Below the pieces are notes generated by a model. It was given only the letters and a program-made list of their open reading frames with translations, was not told where the DNA came from and searched no databases. 48,691 nucleotides of DNA from Bacteroides timonensis (GTDB lineage Bacteria; Bacteroidota; Bacteroidia; Bacteroidales; Bacteroidaceae): the NCBI RefSeq assembly GCF_000513195.1, contig NZ_CBVI010000064.1:1-48691 (forward strand), in the 5' to 3' direction. Position 1 is the first letter of the stretch. The number at the start of each line of letters is the position of its first letter. This document shows positions 41,525 to 48,639 of this stretch, one piece after another. The position numbers and the translations under genes were made by a program.

Positions 41525-42769
41525 TTATTTGGTTACGGCAGATTTATACTCTTCATCAGTTACCGCCCCGCAATCCTGGTAAGTATTCAGAGAGGCTTTT
41601 GACGTAAAACCAACATGGGAGAATTGGCTGTCGGGCGCCGCGCCATGCCAATGAACAATCCCTGCCGGAATCTCCACGACATCACCGGGCTGCAACCGTC
41701 GGGCAGCCTTACCCTTTTCCTGATAATATCCCGTACCATTTGTACACAACAAGACCTGCCCGTATTTATGGGAATGCCAATTGTTCCGGGAACCGGGAGC
41801 GAACGTCACATTATATACCCTGCTATCGGATTCTTTCATGCTTGAAAGCTGCCGAGTCCAGGCAGCACCGGTAAATTGGTCGCTTGGTTCTCCCAAGCCG
41901 AACAAGGGTTCCTTGGCAACGGTTTCCGTCGCCACGTCCCTGATTACTTTCAGCGCCTTGAACGCTTTCGGGAATCCGATATAGGGCATACATTGTATCA
42001 CCGCCGCCGTCACATCCTCCATACTGTTCCCGGCCTTCAGGTTTCCCGTCAGATGCGAACGCATTTGAGGTTCCATCTCCATCGTGGTGATGACACAGAA
42101 GGTCAGGAGTTCGCGTGTCTTCAAATCCAACCCTTTACGTGTCTGGAAATCCCCGAAATGAACTTCCGTGAGATAGCGCGCCACTGTTTCTTCCATCCCT
42201 CCGGGAAGTCCTTTCAGCATCTCCTTTATGCGGTCTCCGTATCGCGGTTCCTGAATGGCATAGCCCTTCTCGTAGCGGTTTTCCTCGGTCACCGTGCTTT
42301 GGCTCTCCAAAGGCAACGGGATATTCTCCTCTTCAAACACAGCGTTGATTGCGCCCAACGCATTGAGTGTTTTCGGGAAGCCGATATTGGAGGCACACTG
42401 ATAGATTGCCTCGCGAAGCTCTATCGGGGTGACACCCACATTGAGAGCCGCCGCCGAGTGCGCCTTCAGTTGCGGCAACTGTTGCATGGTTGCCAACACG
42501 ACACAGGTAATCAACTCGCGTGTCTTCGTATCCAGACTGCCGGTGCGGAAGATCTCTCCAAAGATATATTTCTGAAGAATCTCCATCATCTCGGGGTCCG
42601 AACCCTTTCCATTCAATGCTTCTCCGCCAAAGAGCGCGGCGAAGTTCTGTTTGCAAAGTTCAATTCTATCCATTGTTTTTTCTTTTTCCGGTGTCTTTCC
42701 GGTCTGCCCCACCATCGGAACGATGCCGACAAAAGAAAGACACACTATTGCTAATAAGTTTTTTTTCAT
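41525..42769 (-). CDS. Carboxymuconolactone decarboxylase-like (double) plus cupin, secreted
   Basis: From the ATG at 42769 the protein has 414 residues with a Sec signal (MKKNLLAIVCLSFVGIVPMV, to about 22). Two carboxymuconolactone decarboxylase-like repeats follow (LDTKTRELITCVVLATMQQL with IGFPKTLNAL; LDLKTRELLTFCVITTMEME with IGFPKAFKAL), then a cupin (GSRNNWHSHKYGQVLL, GDVVEIPAGIVHWHGAAPD). The AhpD-type CxxC is absent, so peroxidase activity is not expected; a decarboxylase or isomerase on an aromatic or small carbonyl is more likely. The cupin half parallels 39707-40150, even to the terminal GAVTDEEY. Starting at 42856 would hide the signal and is rejected. It lies 43 bases after the transporter S-component gene. 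Confidence 0.85.
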   Translation of the reverse strand: MKKNLLAIVCLSFVGIVPMVGQTGKTPEKEKTMDRIELCKQNFAALFGGEALNGKGSDPEMMEILQKYIFGEIFRTGSLDTKTRELITCVVLATMQQLPQLKAHSAAALNVGVTPIELREAIYQCASNIGFPKTLNALGAINAVFEEENIPLPLESQSTVTEENRYEKGYAIQEPRYGDRIKEMLKGLPGGMEETVARYLTEVHFGDFQTRKGLDLKTRELLTFCVITTMEMEPQMRSHLTGNLKAGNSMEDVTAAVIQCMPYIGFPKAFKALKVIRDVATETVAKEPLFGLGEPSDQFTGAAWTRQLSSMKESDSRVYNVTFAPGSRNNWHSHKYGQVLLCTNGTGYYQEKGKAARRLQPGDVVEIPAGIVHWHGAAPDSQFSHVGFTSKASLNTYQDCGAVTDEEYKSAVTK

Positions 42770-42812
42770 TTGATTGTATATTTGGGAAATTAAATGATTT
42801 CGACATCTGTCT

Positions 42813-43331
42813 TTATACTTTTGAGAGCACCTTAACCGCAAAATATCCTCCAACAACCTGTATCAACATGCCGGGTAATGCAAGACGAAAATCCTGCACG
42901 CCTTCAATAAAGCTACCGGTCAGCCCCCACTCTACAGCACAACCTACAATCTGATAAGACAGCACGATGCCTATAAAGACAGGAATCGATATTTTCTTGA
43001 ATTTGTAAGCCGCCAATCCCGCAGCCACGGATAACAATACGGACTTCGTAAGTATAACAGGCAGTGCGGCTACAGGCGGCATACCGAACAACAGGGAATT
43101 GATTAGCGGGGAGAGAATGGCTATCAGCAATCCTGTTTTCCAACCATATTTATAGGCTCCTACAAGCGTGAAGAAATAGATGGGCAATAGAATTTTTCCG
43201 CCGTCAGGTACAAGGTGACAAAGTTGAGGAAGTAGTAGATTGCCTACAATAAAAAGCGATGCGCCCCAATAAGTTTTAAGGTTACTGTAATCCAATGTTT
43301 GAAGTTTCAATGTTGTTGCTTCCATATTCAT
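42813..43331 (-). CDS. Membrane protein, ECF transporter S component-like
   Basis: The 172-residue protein is mostly membrane: about five to six segments, including WGASLFIVGNLLLPQLCHLV, ILLPIYFFTLVGAYKYGW, LLIAILSPLINSLLFGMPPV and IVLSYQIVGCAVEWGL. The size and the small-residue motifs between segments are those of substrate-binding S components of energy-coupling-factor transporters, which bind vitamins or metals and borrow a shared ATPase. A quinone- or flavin-type substrate would suit the operon, but nothing in the sequence fixes it. It lies 35 bases after the permease gene and 43 before the CMD-cupin gene, so it is co-transcribed. Confidence 0.7.
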   Translation of the reverse strand: MNMEATTLKLQTLDYSNLKTYWGASLFIVGNLLLPQLCHLVPDGGKILLPIYFFTLVGAYKYGWKTGLLIAILSPLINSLLFGMPPVAALPVILTKSVLLSVAAGLAAYKFKKISIPVFIGIVLSYQIVGCAVEWGLTGSFIEGVQDFRLALPGMLIQVVGGYFAVKVLSKV

Positions 43332-43366
43332 TTTGTTTTTAAAGATGATTACTGTTTATAGTTTGT

Positions 43367-44272
43367 TTAAAAGAACACATTTACAAGAAATCCGTTTACT
43401 AAGGCAAATAGCATGACGAATATCAGATAGATAATGAAATGCCGCATGCCAAGCACAATCTTGACAGCACCGAGGTTGGTGATTTTGGTTGCAGGGCCTG
43501 TAATCATGAATGCCGTTGCCGACCCCAAACTCATGCCGTGCTCCAGCCAGGCCGCAAGAAGCGGTATCGTACCCCCTCCACACATATAGAGAGGAACGCC
43601 AACGGTTGCCGCCATTAGAAGGCCGAATCCCCTGTTCCCGCCACCAAACAGGGTTGCAAACGAATCGGCAGGCACATAACGTTGGAAAATCGCAGCCAGC
43701 ACGATGCCGATTAGAAAATATAACCCCGTGGCTTTCATGTTCCGCCATACATTCTTCGCGAACCGGATGAATGGATTAGGGTGTATGTCTCTGCTTGCCG
43801 GCTCTTGAAACCCTTCAAAATTGAAGAAGGATTTCCGCTTGAAGAACCAATGCACCAGAAGCCCTGCCAAGATGCCGCACAGGAAACAGCTTGCAATGCG
43901 AATAACCAGTATGGTATGCCCCAATGCGGCACTGTACATGATGAGCTGGGGATTGAGAAGGATGGAACTCATCATGAATGCGGCAAGCCAGTCTTCCCTT
44001 ACGCCTTTTCCGGAGAAAGAAGCGGCTATAGGTATGGTGCCGTACATACACAGAGGCGACAGGATGCCTATGACGGCAGCCGGAACCAAGCCCCAAATGC
44101 CAAGATTCTTGCGGCTGACTGCATCCATAAGGGAGTGTATCCTTGCCTTCCCGAAGACCGAAATAGCCGAGCCGATGAGAATGCCTATCACCCAATACCA
44201 GACGATTTGGTTAAACTGGATATCGAAGTAATACCAAAGATAAATCCCCTCTCTCCTTACAATCTCAAACAT
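43367..44272 (-). CDS. Permease (ArsP/DUF318-like)
   Basis: The 301-residue protein has about eight membrane segments arranged as two similar halves, each carrying the family's conserved glycine- and proline-rich loop: PLCMYGTIPIAASFSGKG (about 73-90) and VPLYMCGGGTIPLLAAWLEH (about 228-247). Cys in both loops (LCMYGT, YMCGGG) is typical of the ArsP_1/DUF318 permeases, some of which export organoarsenicals or other soft-metal or electrophile compounds. Here the substrate may be an organic electrophile handled by the neighbouring enzymes. It starts only 1 base after the DUF362 stop and is in the same operon. Confidence 0.82.
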   Translation of the reverse strand: MFEIVRREGIYLWYYFDIQFNQIVWYWVIGILIGSAISVFGKARIHSLMDAVSRKNLGIWGLVPAAVIGILSPLCMYGTIPIAASFSGKGVREDWLAAFMMSSILLNPQLIMYSAALGHTILVIRIASCFLCGILAGLLVHWFFKRKSFFNFEGFQEPASRDIHPNPFIRFAKNVWRNMKATGLYFLIGIVLAAIFQRYVPADSFATLFGGGNRGFGLLMAATVGVPLYMCGGGTIPLLAAWLEHGMSLGSATAFMITGPATKITNLGAVKIVLGMRHFIIYLIFVMLFALVNGFLVNVFF

Positions 44273-44273
44273 C

Positions 44274-45308
44274 CTAATCTATGCTTACCAATTGATATTC
44301 CAGCTTGCCAAGTCCCAATTCCGCGGCATGGGTAGGACACAATTTCCCGTTCCTGCTGCTTATCCGGTTTCTTAAATCGGCGCCATCCGAAGCATTATCC
44401 ACCAAATCAAGGCAGGCTTTATCCAATGCCACCGGATCGAGGGAGGCAAGGATGCCTATATCGGCCATTGTCGGTTCTGACGGATGGGCATCGCAGTCGC
44501 AATCCACAGACAATCGGTTCATCACGTTGATGTAAATGAAATTCTCGCTTCCGGCGTAGTCTACAATGGACTTCGCAGCTTCGGCCATGGATTCAAGAAA
44601 GGCATTCTGACTGCCCGAAAAGCCGGACCAGCTTGTGCCGCCACTGTGGATATTACTCTTGCCTTGTGAAGAAGCATAGCCGATGGACATGTTCTTCAAA
44701 GCGCCTCCGTAGCCTGCCATGGCGTGCCCCTTGAAGTGAGAAAGTACCACGTGGAATTGATAGTCGGCAAAATGAGCGCCGACACGGTTATTTCTGTTTA
44801 CCAGGTGAGACCCGCTTCTGACGGGAATATCCATACTGCCGTTCTCGTCCATGATGACCACGGTGGCAATCTCGGTGTATCCGCGGTCGCGCGCCACTTG
44901 ATAGTGCAAGGCTGTACTGGAGCGGCTGCCGCCATAGGCTGTGTTACATTCTATGATGTCTCCATTGACGGCATCCACAAGAGGTCTTATGAAAGCCGGC
45001 CGCAGATAGTTGGAATTGGTTCCCTCTCCCGTACTGATTTTCACTCCCACCTTTTGTCCTGCGGAAGGTTTTCTTCCCAGCCTTTCATAGATGGCCATGA
45101 GTCCCTCGGAAGAGATGTCGGTGGTCATATAAACAACCGAAGTGGCGGAATCAGAAGGGACGATTCCTTCGGCAGGTGGCGTTTGGCCGCTATCATTGGA
45201 TGGCTCATCACTGCCACAAGCGACAAGTAATGCCAACACCAGGGCAAATGAAAGAGAGATAACTTTATAAGCCCGTCTTCGCACAAATAAATCTGATAGA
45301 TAGTTCAT
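44274..45308 (-). CDS. DUF362-domain lipoprotein
   Basis: The 344-residue protein has a lipoprotein signal (FALVLALLVAC, Cys31) and a DUF362 domain: SVVYMTTDISSEGLMAIYER, VGVKISTGEGTNSNYLRP (about 83-100), GHAMAGYGGALKNMSIGYAS (about 194-213), and DIGILASLDPVALDKACLDL near 288. DUF362 proteins often carry or bind iron-sulfur clusters and are widespread in anaerobes; this one lacks the ferredoxin-type cysteine run, ending with CPTHAAELGLGKLEYQLVSI (one conserved cysteine-histidine pair). Its precise reaction is unknown, though related domains are linked to redox chemistry. It ends 1 base before the permease and starts 7 bases after the ABM monooxygenase. Confidence 0.85.
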   Translation of the reverse strand: MNYLSDLFVRRRAYKVISLSFALVLALLVACGSDEPSNDSGQTPPAEGIVPSDSATSVVYMTTDISSEGLMAIYERLGRKPSAGQKVGVKISTGEGTNSNYLRPAFIRPLVDAVNGDIIECNTAYGGSRSSTALHYQVARDRGYTEIATVVIMDENGSMDIPVRSGSHLVNRNNRVGAHFADYQFHVVLSHFKGHAMAGYGGALKNMSIGYASSQGKSNIHSGGTSWSGFSGSQNAFLESMAEAAKSIVDYAGSENFIYINVMNRLSVDCDCDAHPSEPTMADIGILASLDPVALDKACLDLVDNASDGADLRNRISSRNGKLCPTHAAELGLGKLEYQLVSID

Positions 45309-45315
45309 ATTATAC

Positions 45316-45738
45316 TTATTTTTCTGTTTTCATTTTCAGGAATATCCGCGGCATACTTGCCGGATCGAGGGCGTACATATCCACCAGGTCGAGGTGCTTC
45401 ACCATGTGCAACGTACCCGTCTTGTACTTTTGGAAATGCGCCGTCTTGACGTGATGCCGATAGGCTTCCGGCGAAGCATAGATTTCGAGGATGCGGATTT
45501 GAGTAGAGTCACGCTTCATCTGCATGGGATAGATACAAATGACTCCCGATTCCTCCTTGACTGACGTCGCTCCCACGGTATAGGCATATTCCAAATACTC
45601 CTTTAAATACTGCGGATGCACTTCGATTTCAGAAATACGGACCAACATACCGTCTGCCGGGGCAGATGGCTCCGTTTGGGCTGATAATTGGAATGATGTA
45701 ATCAAAACTAATAAAAAGATTAAAAGATACTTTCTCAT
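45316..45738 (-). CDS. Secreted ABM-family quinol monooxygenase-like protein
   Basis: From the ATG at 45738 the protein has 140 residues with a Sec signal (MRKYLLIFLLVLITSFQLSA). An antibiotic-biosynthesis-monooxygenase domain of the YgiN/LsrG kind follows: LVRISEIEVHPQYLKEYLEY, ESGVICIYPMQMKRDSTQIR, LEIYASPEAYRHHVKTAHFQ. Such proteins are small dimeric beta/alpha folds that oxidise quinols or small autoinducer-type compounds without cofactor. Export of this fold is unusual and matches the exported character of the operon. A TTG at 45756 in the same frame would overlap the upstream gene. The chosen start lies 4 bases after that gene's stop. Confidence 0.85.
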   Translation of the reverse strand: MRKYLLIFLLVLITSFQLSAQTEPSAPADGMLVRISEIEVHPQYLKEYLEYAYTVGATSVKEESGVICIYPMQMKRDSTQIRILEIYASPEAYRHHVKTAHFQKYKTGTLHMVKHLDLVDMYALDPASMPRIFLKMKTEK

Positions 45739-45742
45739 ACGA

Positions 45743-45964
45743 CTATGGTTTTTCAAATTTCACTGCCATATCACCGGCCACACTCAACGTTTCGATGCCA
45801 TTGCTTCCACCGCCGGGCGCAGGCTGTTCGGGGTCTTCGCCGGGAGTGGGCTCAACCGGCACTTCGGGTTCTTCGGGAGGGAGCAGATTGTCGTCCGAGC
45901 CTCCACATGCCGCCAGCGACACCATCGCCAGCAGCATGAACGGGATAAGTAAGAATCGTTTCAT
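45743..45964 (-). CDS. Small lipoprotein with proline/glutamate-rich linker
   Basis: The 73-residue protein has a lipoprotein signal (MKRFLLIPFMLLAMVSLAAC, Cys20) followed by GGSDDN and a proline/glutamate-rich stretch (PPEEPEVPVEPTPGEDPEQP), with a short tail GIETLSVAGDMAVKFEKP. The linker resembles the one on the flavodoxin-aldo/keto reductase lipoprotein (2731-4203). There is no enzymatic domain, and it may be an anchor remnant of a longer protein. It is the first gene of the second redox operon, 4 bases before the monooxygenase; the -7 box at 45987-45994 and the 21-bp phased motifs at 46016-46052 are directly upstream. Confidence 0.65.
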   Translation of the reverse strand: MKRFLLIPFMLLAMVSLAACGGSDDNLLPPEEPEVPVEPTPGEDPEQPAPGGGSNGIETLSVAGDMAVKFEKP

Positions 45965-45986
45965 ATATCAGTGTTTTTTTCCGATA

Positions 45987-45994
45987 CAAAAGTA
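45987..45994 (-). promoter_or_regulatory. Putative -7 box for the second redox operon
   Basis: TACTTTTG on the minus strand fits TAnnTTTG and lies 23 bases from the small lipoprotein start. No TTTG -33 box is visible, again as expected for an activator-dependent promoter. Confidence 0.45.
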
Positions 45995-46015
45995 CAACGC
46001 TTTTTGCGGGCGGGC

Positions 46016-46052
46016 GATAGACGGATTACCGAAGAAAAGACCAATTTTACGG
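46016..46052. promoter_or_regulatory. Two phased motifs resembling the AraC repeats
   Basis: GATAGACGGATTACCG (46016-46031) and AAGACCAATTTTACGG (46037-46052) align with the AGTACCTnnATTACGG units at 5987-6096. Their ATTAC/TTTAC cores start exactly 21 bp apart. They lie upstream of the -7-like box of the second redox operon. Confidence 0.5.
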
Positions 46053-46107
46053 ATTCGGGAAGACGGGGATAGAGTGAAGCGGGATAGAGCAAATAAATGT
46101 TGCATCC

Positions 46108-46138
46108 TTTGCGAAGTACCGGATAAAACGTATCTTTG
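46108..46138 (+). promoter_or_regulatory. Consensus Bacteroidetes promoter of Rpn copy 1
   Basis: TTTG (46108-46111), 19 bases, TATCTTTG (46131-46138): a full -33/-7 match. The gene start is 28 bases downstream. Confidence 0.75.
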
Positions 46139-46165
46139 CATACGGAACTCTAAAACAACAAGATT

Positions 46166-46691
46166 ATGAGATACTTAAATCCCAAAGCGGACCTGACATT
46201 CAAGCATGTGTTCGGCGAGCATCCCGACCTGGTGATGAGCCTGCTGAACGCTTTGCTTCCGCTCGATGCCGGGCAGGCAGTTCATCGTGGAGATGCAGAT
46301 GATATGGTCGCCGGAATTTGAGTGTAGTGTGTCGCTCCACGATTCAGAAGCTTGTGTTTATCAAATCGGTGCCAAACGGCCTGCACCTGATATTCGTGGA
46401 GTTGCCCAAGTTCAATCCGCAGGCTTATAACAAAAGGAAGATGCAGGTGCTGTGGCTCCGTTATCTAACCGAAATCAAAGAGCAAGCGTGCGAAGTGCCT
46501 GCCGACTTGCAGGAGAATCCCGAAGTGAAGAAAGCCATCGCCGCATTGGAAGAAGCGCAGAAACAGAGAATGCAAAAAGGAATGAAACAAAAGGAAATAG
46601 AAGTTGCCCGAAAGATGAAGTCGGAAGGATTGCCGACCGACACATTTCCAAGTATACCGGCCTTTTCGCTGACGAAATAGCCAAAATCTAA
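46166..46691 (+). pseudogene. Rpn-family PD-(D/E)XK nuclease, deleted copy
   Basis: The first 37 codons match the intact gene at 47668 (MRYLNPKADLTFKHVFGEHP...). A 101-bp piece is missing between two CGGGCAGG octamers of the intact copy (47772-47779 and 47873-47880), which shifts the frame. The nuclease aspartate lies in the missing part. After ATATGGTCGCCGGAATTTGA the sequence differs strongly and jumps to the part encoding DGLHLIFVELPKFNP (here NGLHLIFVELPKFNP). The frame at 46318-46680 (120 codons) is this C-terminal remnant, itself shifted near its end. The gene is dead. Confidence 0.85.
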
Positions 46692-46724
46692 AGCGGTAGC
46701 CTTTCCCCTACAGGAACCGATACA

Positions 46725-46779
46725 AAAGAACTCCTCCAGGTGCCCCGCCCTTTGCGGACAGCCTCCGGAGGAGTTCTTT
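46725..46779. terminator. Terminator of Rpn cassette copy 1
   Basis: AAAGAACTCCTCC (46725-46737) is exactly complementary to GGAGGAGTTCTTT (46767-46779), forming a strong hairpin that works in both directions. Confidence 0.8.
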
Positions 46780-46975
46780 GTTTCAGCGATACTTATTCTA
46801 AAGCGTGCAGTCATTAGGCAATTCTTATTCTCTGCCGAGTCTTTTGCAAATGTTTTTGCATCAAGGCTTTCATATCATTCGTTTTTGCCTCTTTCCCTAC
46901 ACGTATGCCCCTCTGTATGGAAGATATATTGCGTTGGCAAAGGATGAAGAACATCCGCTGCGACAGTTTATTGTG

Positions 46976-47080
46976 TCAGAGATTAGCAAGCCATTTTTTG
47001 CCTGATTTGGTATGAGACCAACAGACCAATGCAACTCCCACAACACTCGTAATTAAAAATATAGCAGTCAATGTATCCAT
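46976..47080 (-). CDS. 34-residue single-pass membrane protein
   Basis: A small frame encodes MDTLTAIFLITSVVGVALVC followed by WSHTKSGKKWLANL and a TGA. The first 20 residues are one hydrophobic segment, and the tail is basic, so it would insert with its C-terminus in the cytoplasm. The start lies 7 bases after the stop of the DUF6722-like gene with an A-rich leader, which points to translational coupling. The function is unknown. Its compact size makes it easy to miss by gene callers. The composition and position argue for a real protein. Confidence 0.6.
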   Translation of the reverse strand: MDTLTAIFLITSVVGVALVCWSHTKSGKKWLANL

Positions 47081-47087
47081 ATCTTTT

Positions 47088-47330
47088 TTATTTTAAAATC
47101 CGATTAGCAAAATTAGCAAACATATAAGTTGAAAAAATACCGGAAATGATGGTAACCCAATTAATCTCATTGGAAATATTGGTAAATAAAGGAGTAATGC
47201 TACCTAAAACAAGGGCTGCAAATATCAATTTGGATATATCAAAGAAATACCCGGCAAGTTTCTCACGCCTGGTCTTGTCATTTTCCTTTATTGCTTTCTT
47301 TTCCTCTTGTTGTTCACTCCAGTTTCCCAT
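47088..47330 (-). CDS. DUF6722-like small membrane protein
   Basis: From the ATG at 47330 the protein has 80 residues: a charged N-terminus (MGNWSEQQEEKKAIKENDKT), then REKLAGYFFDISKLIFAALV, a first membrane segment, a short loop (TPLFTNISNEIN) and a second membrane segment (WVTIISGIFSTYMFANFANR). This is the layout of small DUF6722 proteins, two-pass membrane proteins of unknown role in Bacteroides. An upstream ATG at 47372 adds 14 residues without the family's start and is less likely. It is followed by the 34-residue membrane gene, a two-gene unit between the two Rpn cassettes and on the opposite strand. Confidence 0.65.
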   Translation of the reverse strand: MGNWSEQQEEKKAIKENDKTRREKLAGYFFDISKLIFAALVLGSITPLFTNISNEINWVTIISGIFSTYMFANFANRILK

Positions 47331-47406
47331 ATGATTGATATTATATGTGCAAAGGAAACAAATATCTATCAAATAAGCAAACCATTAATCATATTTCAAT
47401 TTCAAT

Positions 47407-47607
47407 TTAGAATATATTACTAAACAACCCGTCGCACAGCAGGCTATCTATCTCCATCCTTTTTGTGTGATATTGGAGTCCGTTGTCCTCGCCCCATTCC
47501 ATGACGGCTTCTCCGATGAGGGACAATTCCACCATACGGACGGATATTCTGCCGGAGCGTGTGGACATGGCGTGTCTCCGGAGTCTTTGCAGATATTCAT
47601 GTCCCAT
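47407..47607 (-). CDS. Truncated gene at the Rpn cassette boundary
   Basis: The frame encodes MGHEYLQRLRRHAMSTRSGR, ISVRMVELSLIGEAVMEWGE and ends DSLLCDGLFSNIF. The sequence is natural for a soluble helical protein, and I do not recognise it. The open frame continues 36 bases further upstream to 47643, but those bases belong to the leader of Rpn cassette 2 (from 47609). The true N-terminus therefore was probably cut off when the cassette arrived; reading from 47643 gives MQRYVLSGTSQR, which is only cassette sequence. The missing half could not be found in the window. Confidence 0.45.
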   Translation of the reverse strand: MGHEYLQRLRRHAMSTRSGRISVRMVELSLIGEAVMEWGEDNGLQYHTKRMEIDSLLCDGLFSNIF

Positions 47608-47609
47608 TC

Positions 47610-47640
47610 TTTGCGAAGTACCGGATAAAACGTATCTTTG
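47610..47640 (+). promoter_or_regulatory. Consensus Bacteroidetes promoter of Rpn copy 2
   Basis: TTTG (47610-47613), 19 bases, TATCTTTG (47633-47640), identical to copy 1. It lies 28 bases before the start. Confidence 0.75.
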
Positions 47641-47667
47641 CATACGGAACTCTAAAACAACAAGATT

Positions 47668-48552
47668 ATGAGATACTTAAATCCCAAAGCTGACCTGACA
47701 TTCAAGCGTGTGTTCGGCGAGCATCCCGACCTGGTGATGAGCCTGCTGAACGCTTTGCTTCCGCTCGATGCCGGGCAGGAGATTACCGATATAGAATACC
47801 TTCCCGCCGAGATGGTGCCGGACAATCCGCTGCGGAAGAACAGCATCGTCGATGTGCGCTGCCGCGACAAGGCGGGCAGGCAGTTCATCGTGGAGATGCA
47901 GATGATATGGTCGCCGGAATTCAGGCAACGGGTGCTGTTCAACGCTTCCAAGGCGTATGTGCGGCAGATAGGCACGGGAGAGCAATATGAACTGCTGCAG
48001 CCTGTGTATTCGCTCAATCTGGTGAACGAGGTCTTCGAGCCGTCATTGGAAGGGTTCTACCACTACTACCGCCTGGTACATGCCGAACATACCGAAAAGG
48101 TGATAGACGGCCTGCACCTGATATTCGTGGAGTTGCCTAAGTTCAATCCACATACTTATAGTGAGAAGAAAATGCAGGTGCTATGGCTTCGGTATCTGAC
48201 AGAGATTAATGAACAGACTCGTGAAGTGCCTGAGGAACTGATGGAGAATCCCGAAGTGAAGAAAGCAGTCACAGCATTGGAGGAGTCTGCATTCACCGAA
48301 GCGCAGTTGTTGGGGTATGAGAAGTTCTGGGACATCATCAGTGTGGAAAAGACGCTGTTCAACGGTGCGAAACGCAGTGGATTGGAAGAAGGAATGGAAA
48401 AAGGATTGAAAGAAGGAATGAAAGAAGGAATGAAAAAAGGAATAAAACAAGAGAAAATAGACGTTGCCCGAAAGATGAAAGCCAAAGGCTTCCCTATGGA
48501 TGATATATCAGAGTGTACCGGCCTTTCCGCCGACGAAATAGCCAAAATCTAA
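47668..48552 (+). CDS. Rpn-family PD-(D/E)XK nuclease (transposase-like)
   Basis: The 294-residue protein starts MRYLNPKADLTFKRVFGEHP, the family's K/D-FKRVFG opening. The PD-(D/E)XK active site is likely Asp62 (SIVDVRC), Glu76 and Gln78 (QFIVEMQMIW). After EFRQRVLFNASKAYVRQIG and DGLHLIFVELPKFNP, a charged helical tail follows with glycine-lysine-glutamate repeats (GMEKGLKEGMKEGMKKGIK, about 245-263) and ends SADEIAKI. Rpn (YhgA-like) proteins make cuts that stimulate DNA recombination. The gene has its own promoter and terminator. The tandem repeats in the tail coincide with repeats in the DNA and may vary in number between strains. Confidence 0.92.
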   Translation: MRYLNPKADLTFKRVFGEHPDLVMSLLNALLPLDAGQEITDIEYLPAEMVPDNPLRKNSIVDVRCRDKAGRQFIVEMQMIWSPEFRQRVLFNASKAYVRQIGTGEQYELLQPVYSLNLVNEVFEPSLEGFYHYYRLVHAEHTEKVIDGLHLIFVELPKFNPHTYSEKKMQVLWLRYLTEINEQTREVPEELMENPEVKKAVTALEESAFTEAQLLGYEKFWDIISVEKTLFNGAKRSGLEEGMEKGLKEGMKEGMKKGIKQEKIDVARKMKAKGFPMDDISECTGLSADEIAKI

Positions 48553-48586
48553 AGCGGTAGCCTTCCTCCTACAGGAACCGATACAA

Positions 48587-48639
48587 AAGAACTCCCCCGG
48601 ATGTCCCGTCCTTTACGGACGGCCTTCGGGGGAGTTCTT
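48587..48639. terminator. Terminator of Rpn cassette copy 2
   Basis: AAGAACTCCCCC (48587-48598) pairs with GGGGGAGTTCTT (48628-48639). Compared with copy 1, the arms differ at two places (TCC/CCC and GGA/GGG) but still pair, so the hairpin is maintained. Confidence 0.8.

Larger units (their letters stand above)
46107..46803 (+). repeat. Rpn cassette, copy 1 (deleted)
   Basis: A promoter-gene-terminator unit is repeated at 47609-48664 in the same orientation. The left boundary is the -33 box (CTTTGCGAAG) and the right boundary is TATTCTAAAG. Leader identity is 59 of 59 bases up to the start codon; the coding part has lost internal segments. Confidence 0.8.

Noticed and set aside
41876..42754. 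Long plus-strand frame of 292 codons
   Set aside because: It is antisense to the CMD-cupin gene, whose domains are clear; long shadow frames are expected in this GC-richer operon.
46805..47005. Plus-strand frame of 66 codons between the cassettes
   Set aside because: It partly overlaps the 34-residue gene on the other strand and has no coding features.
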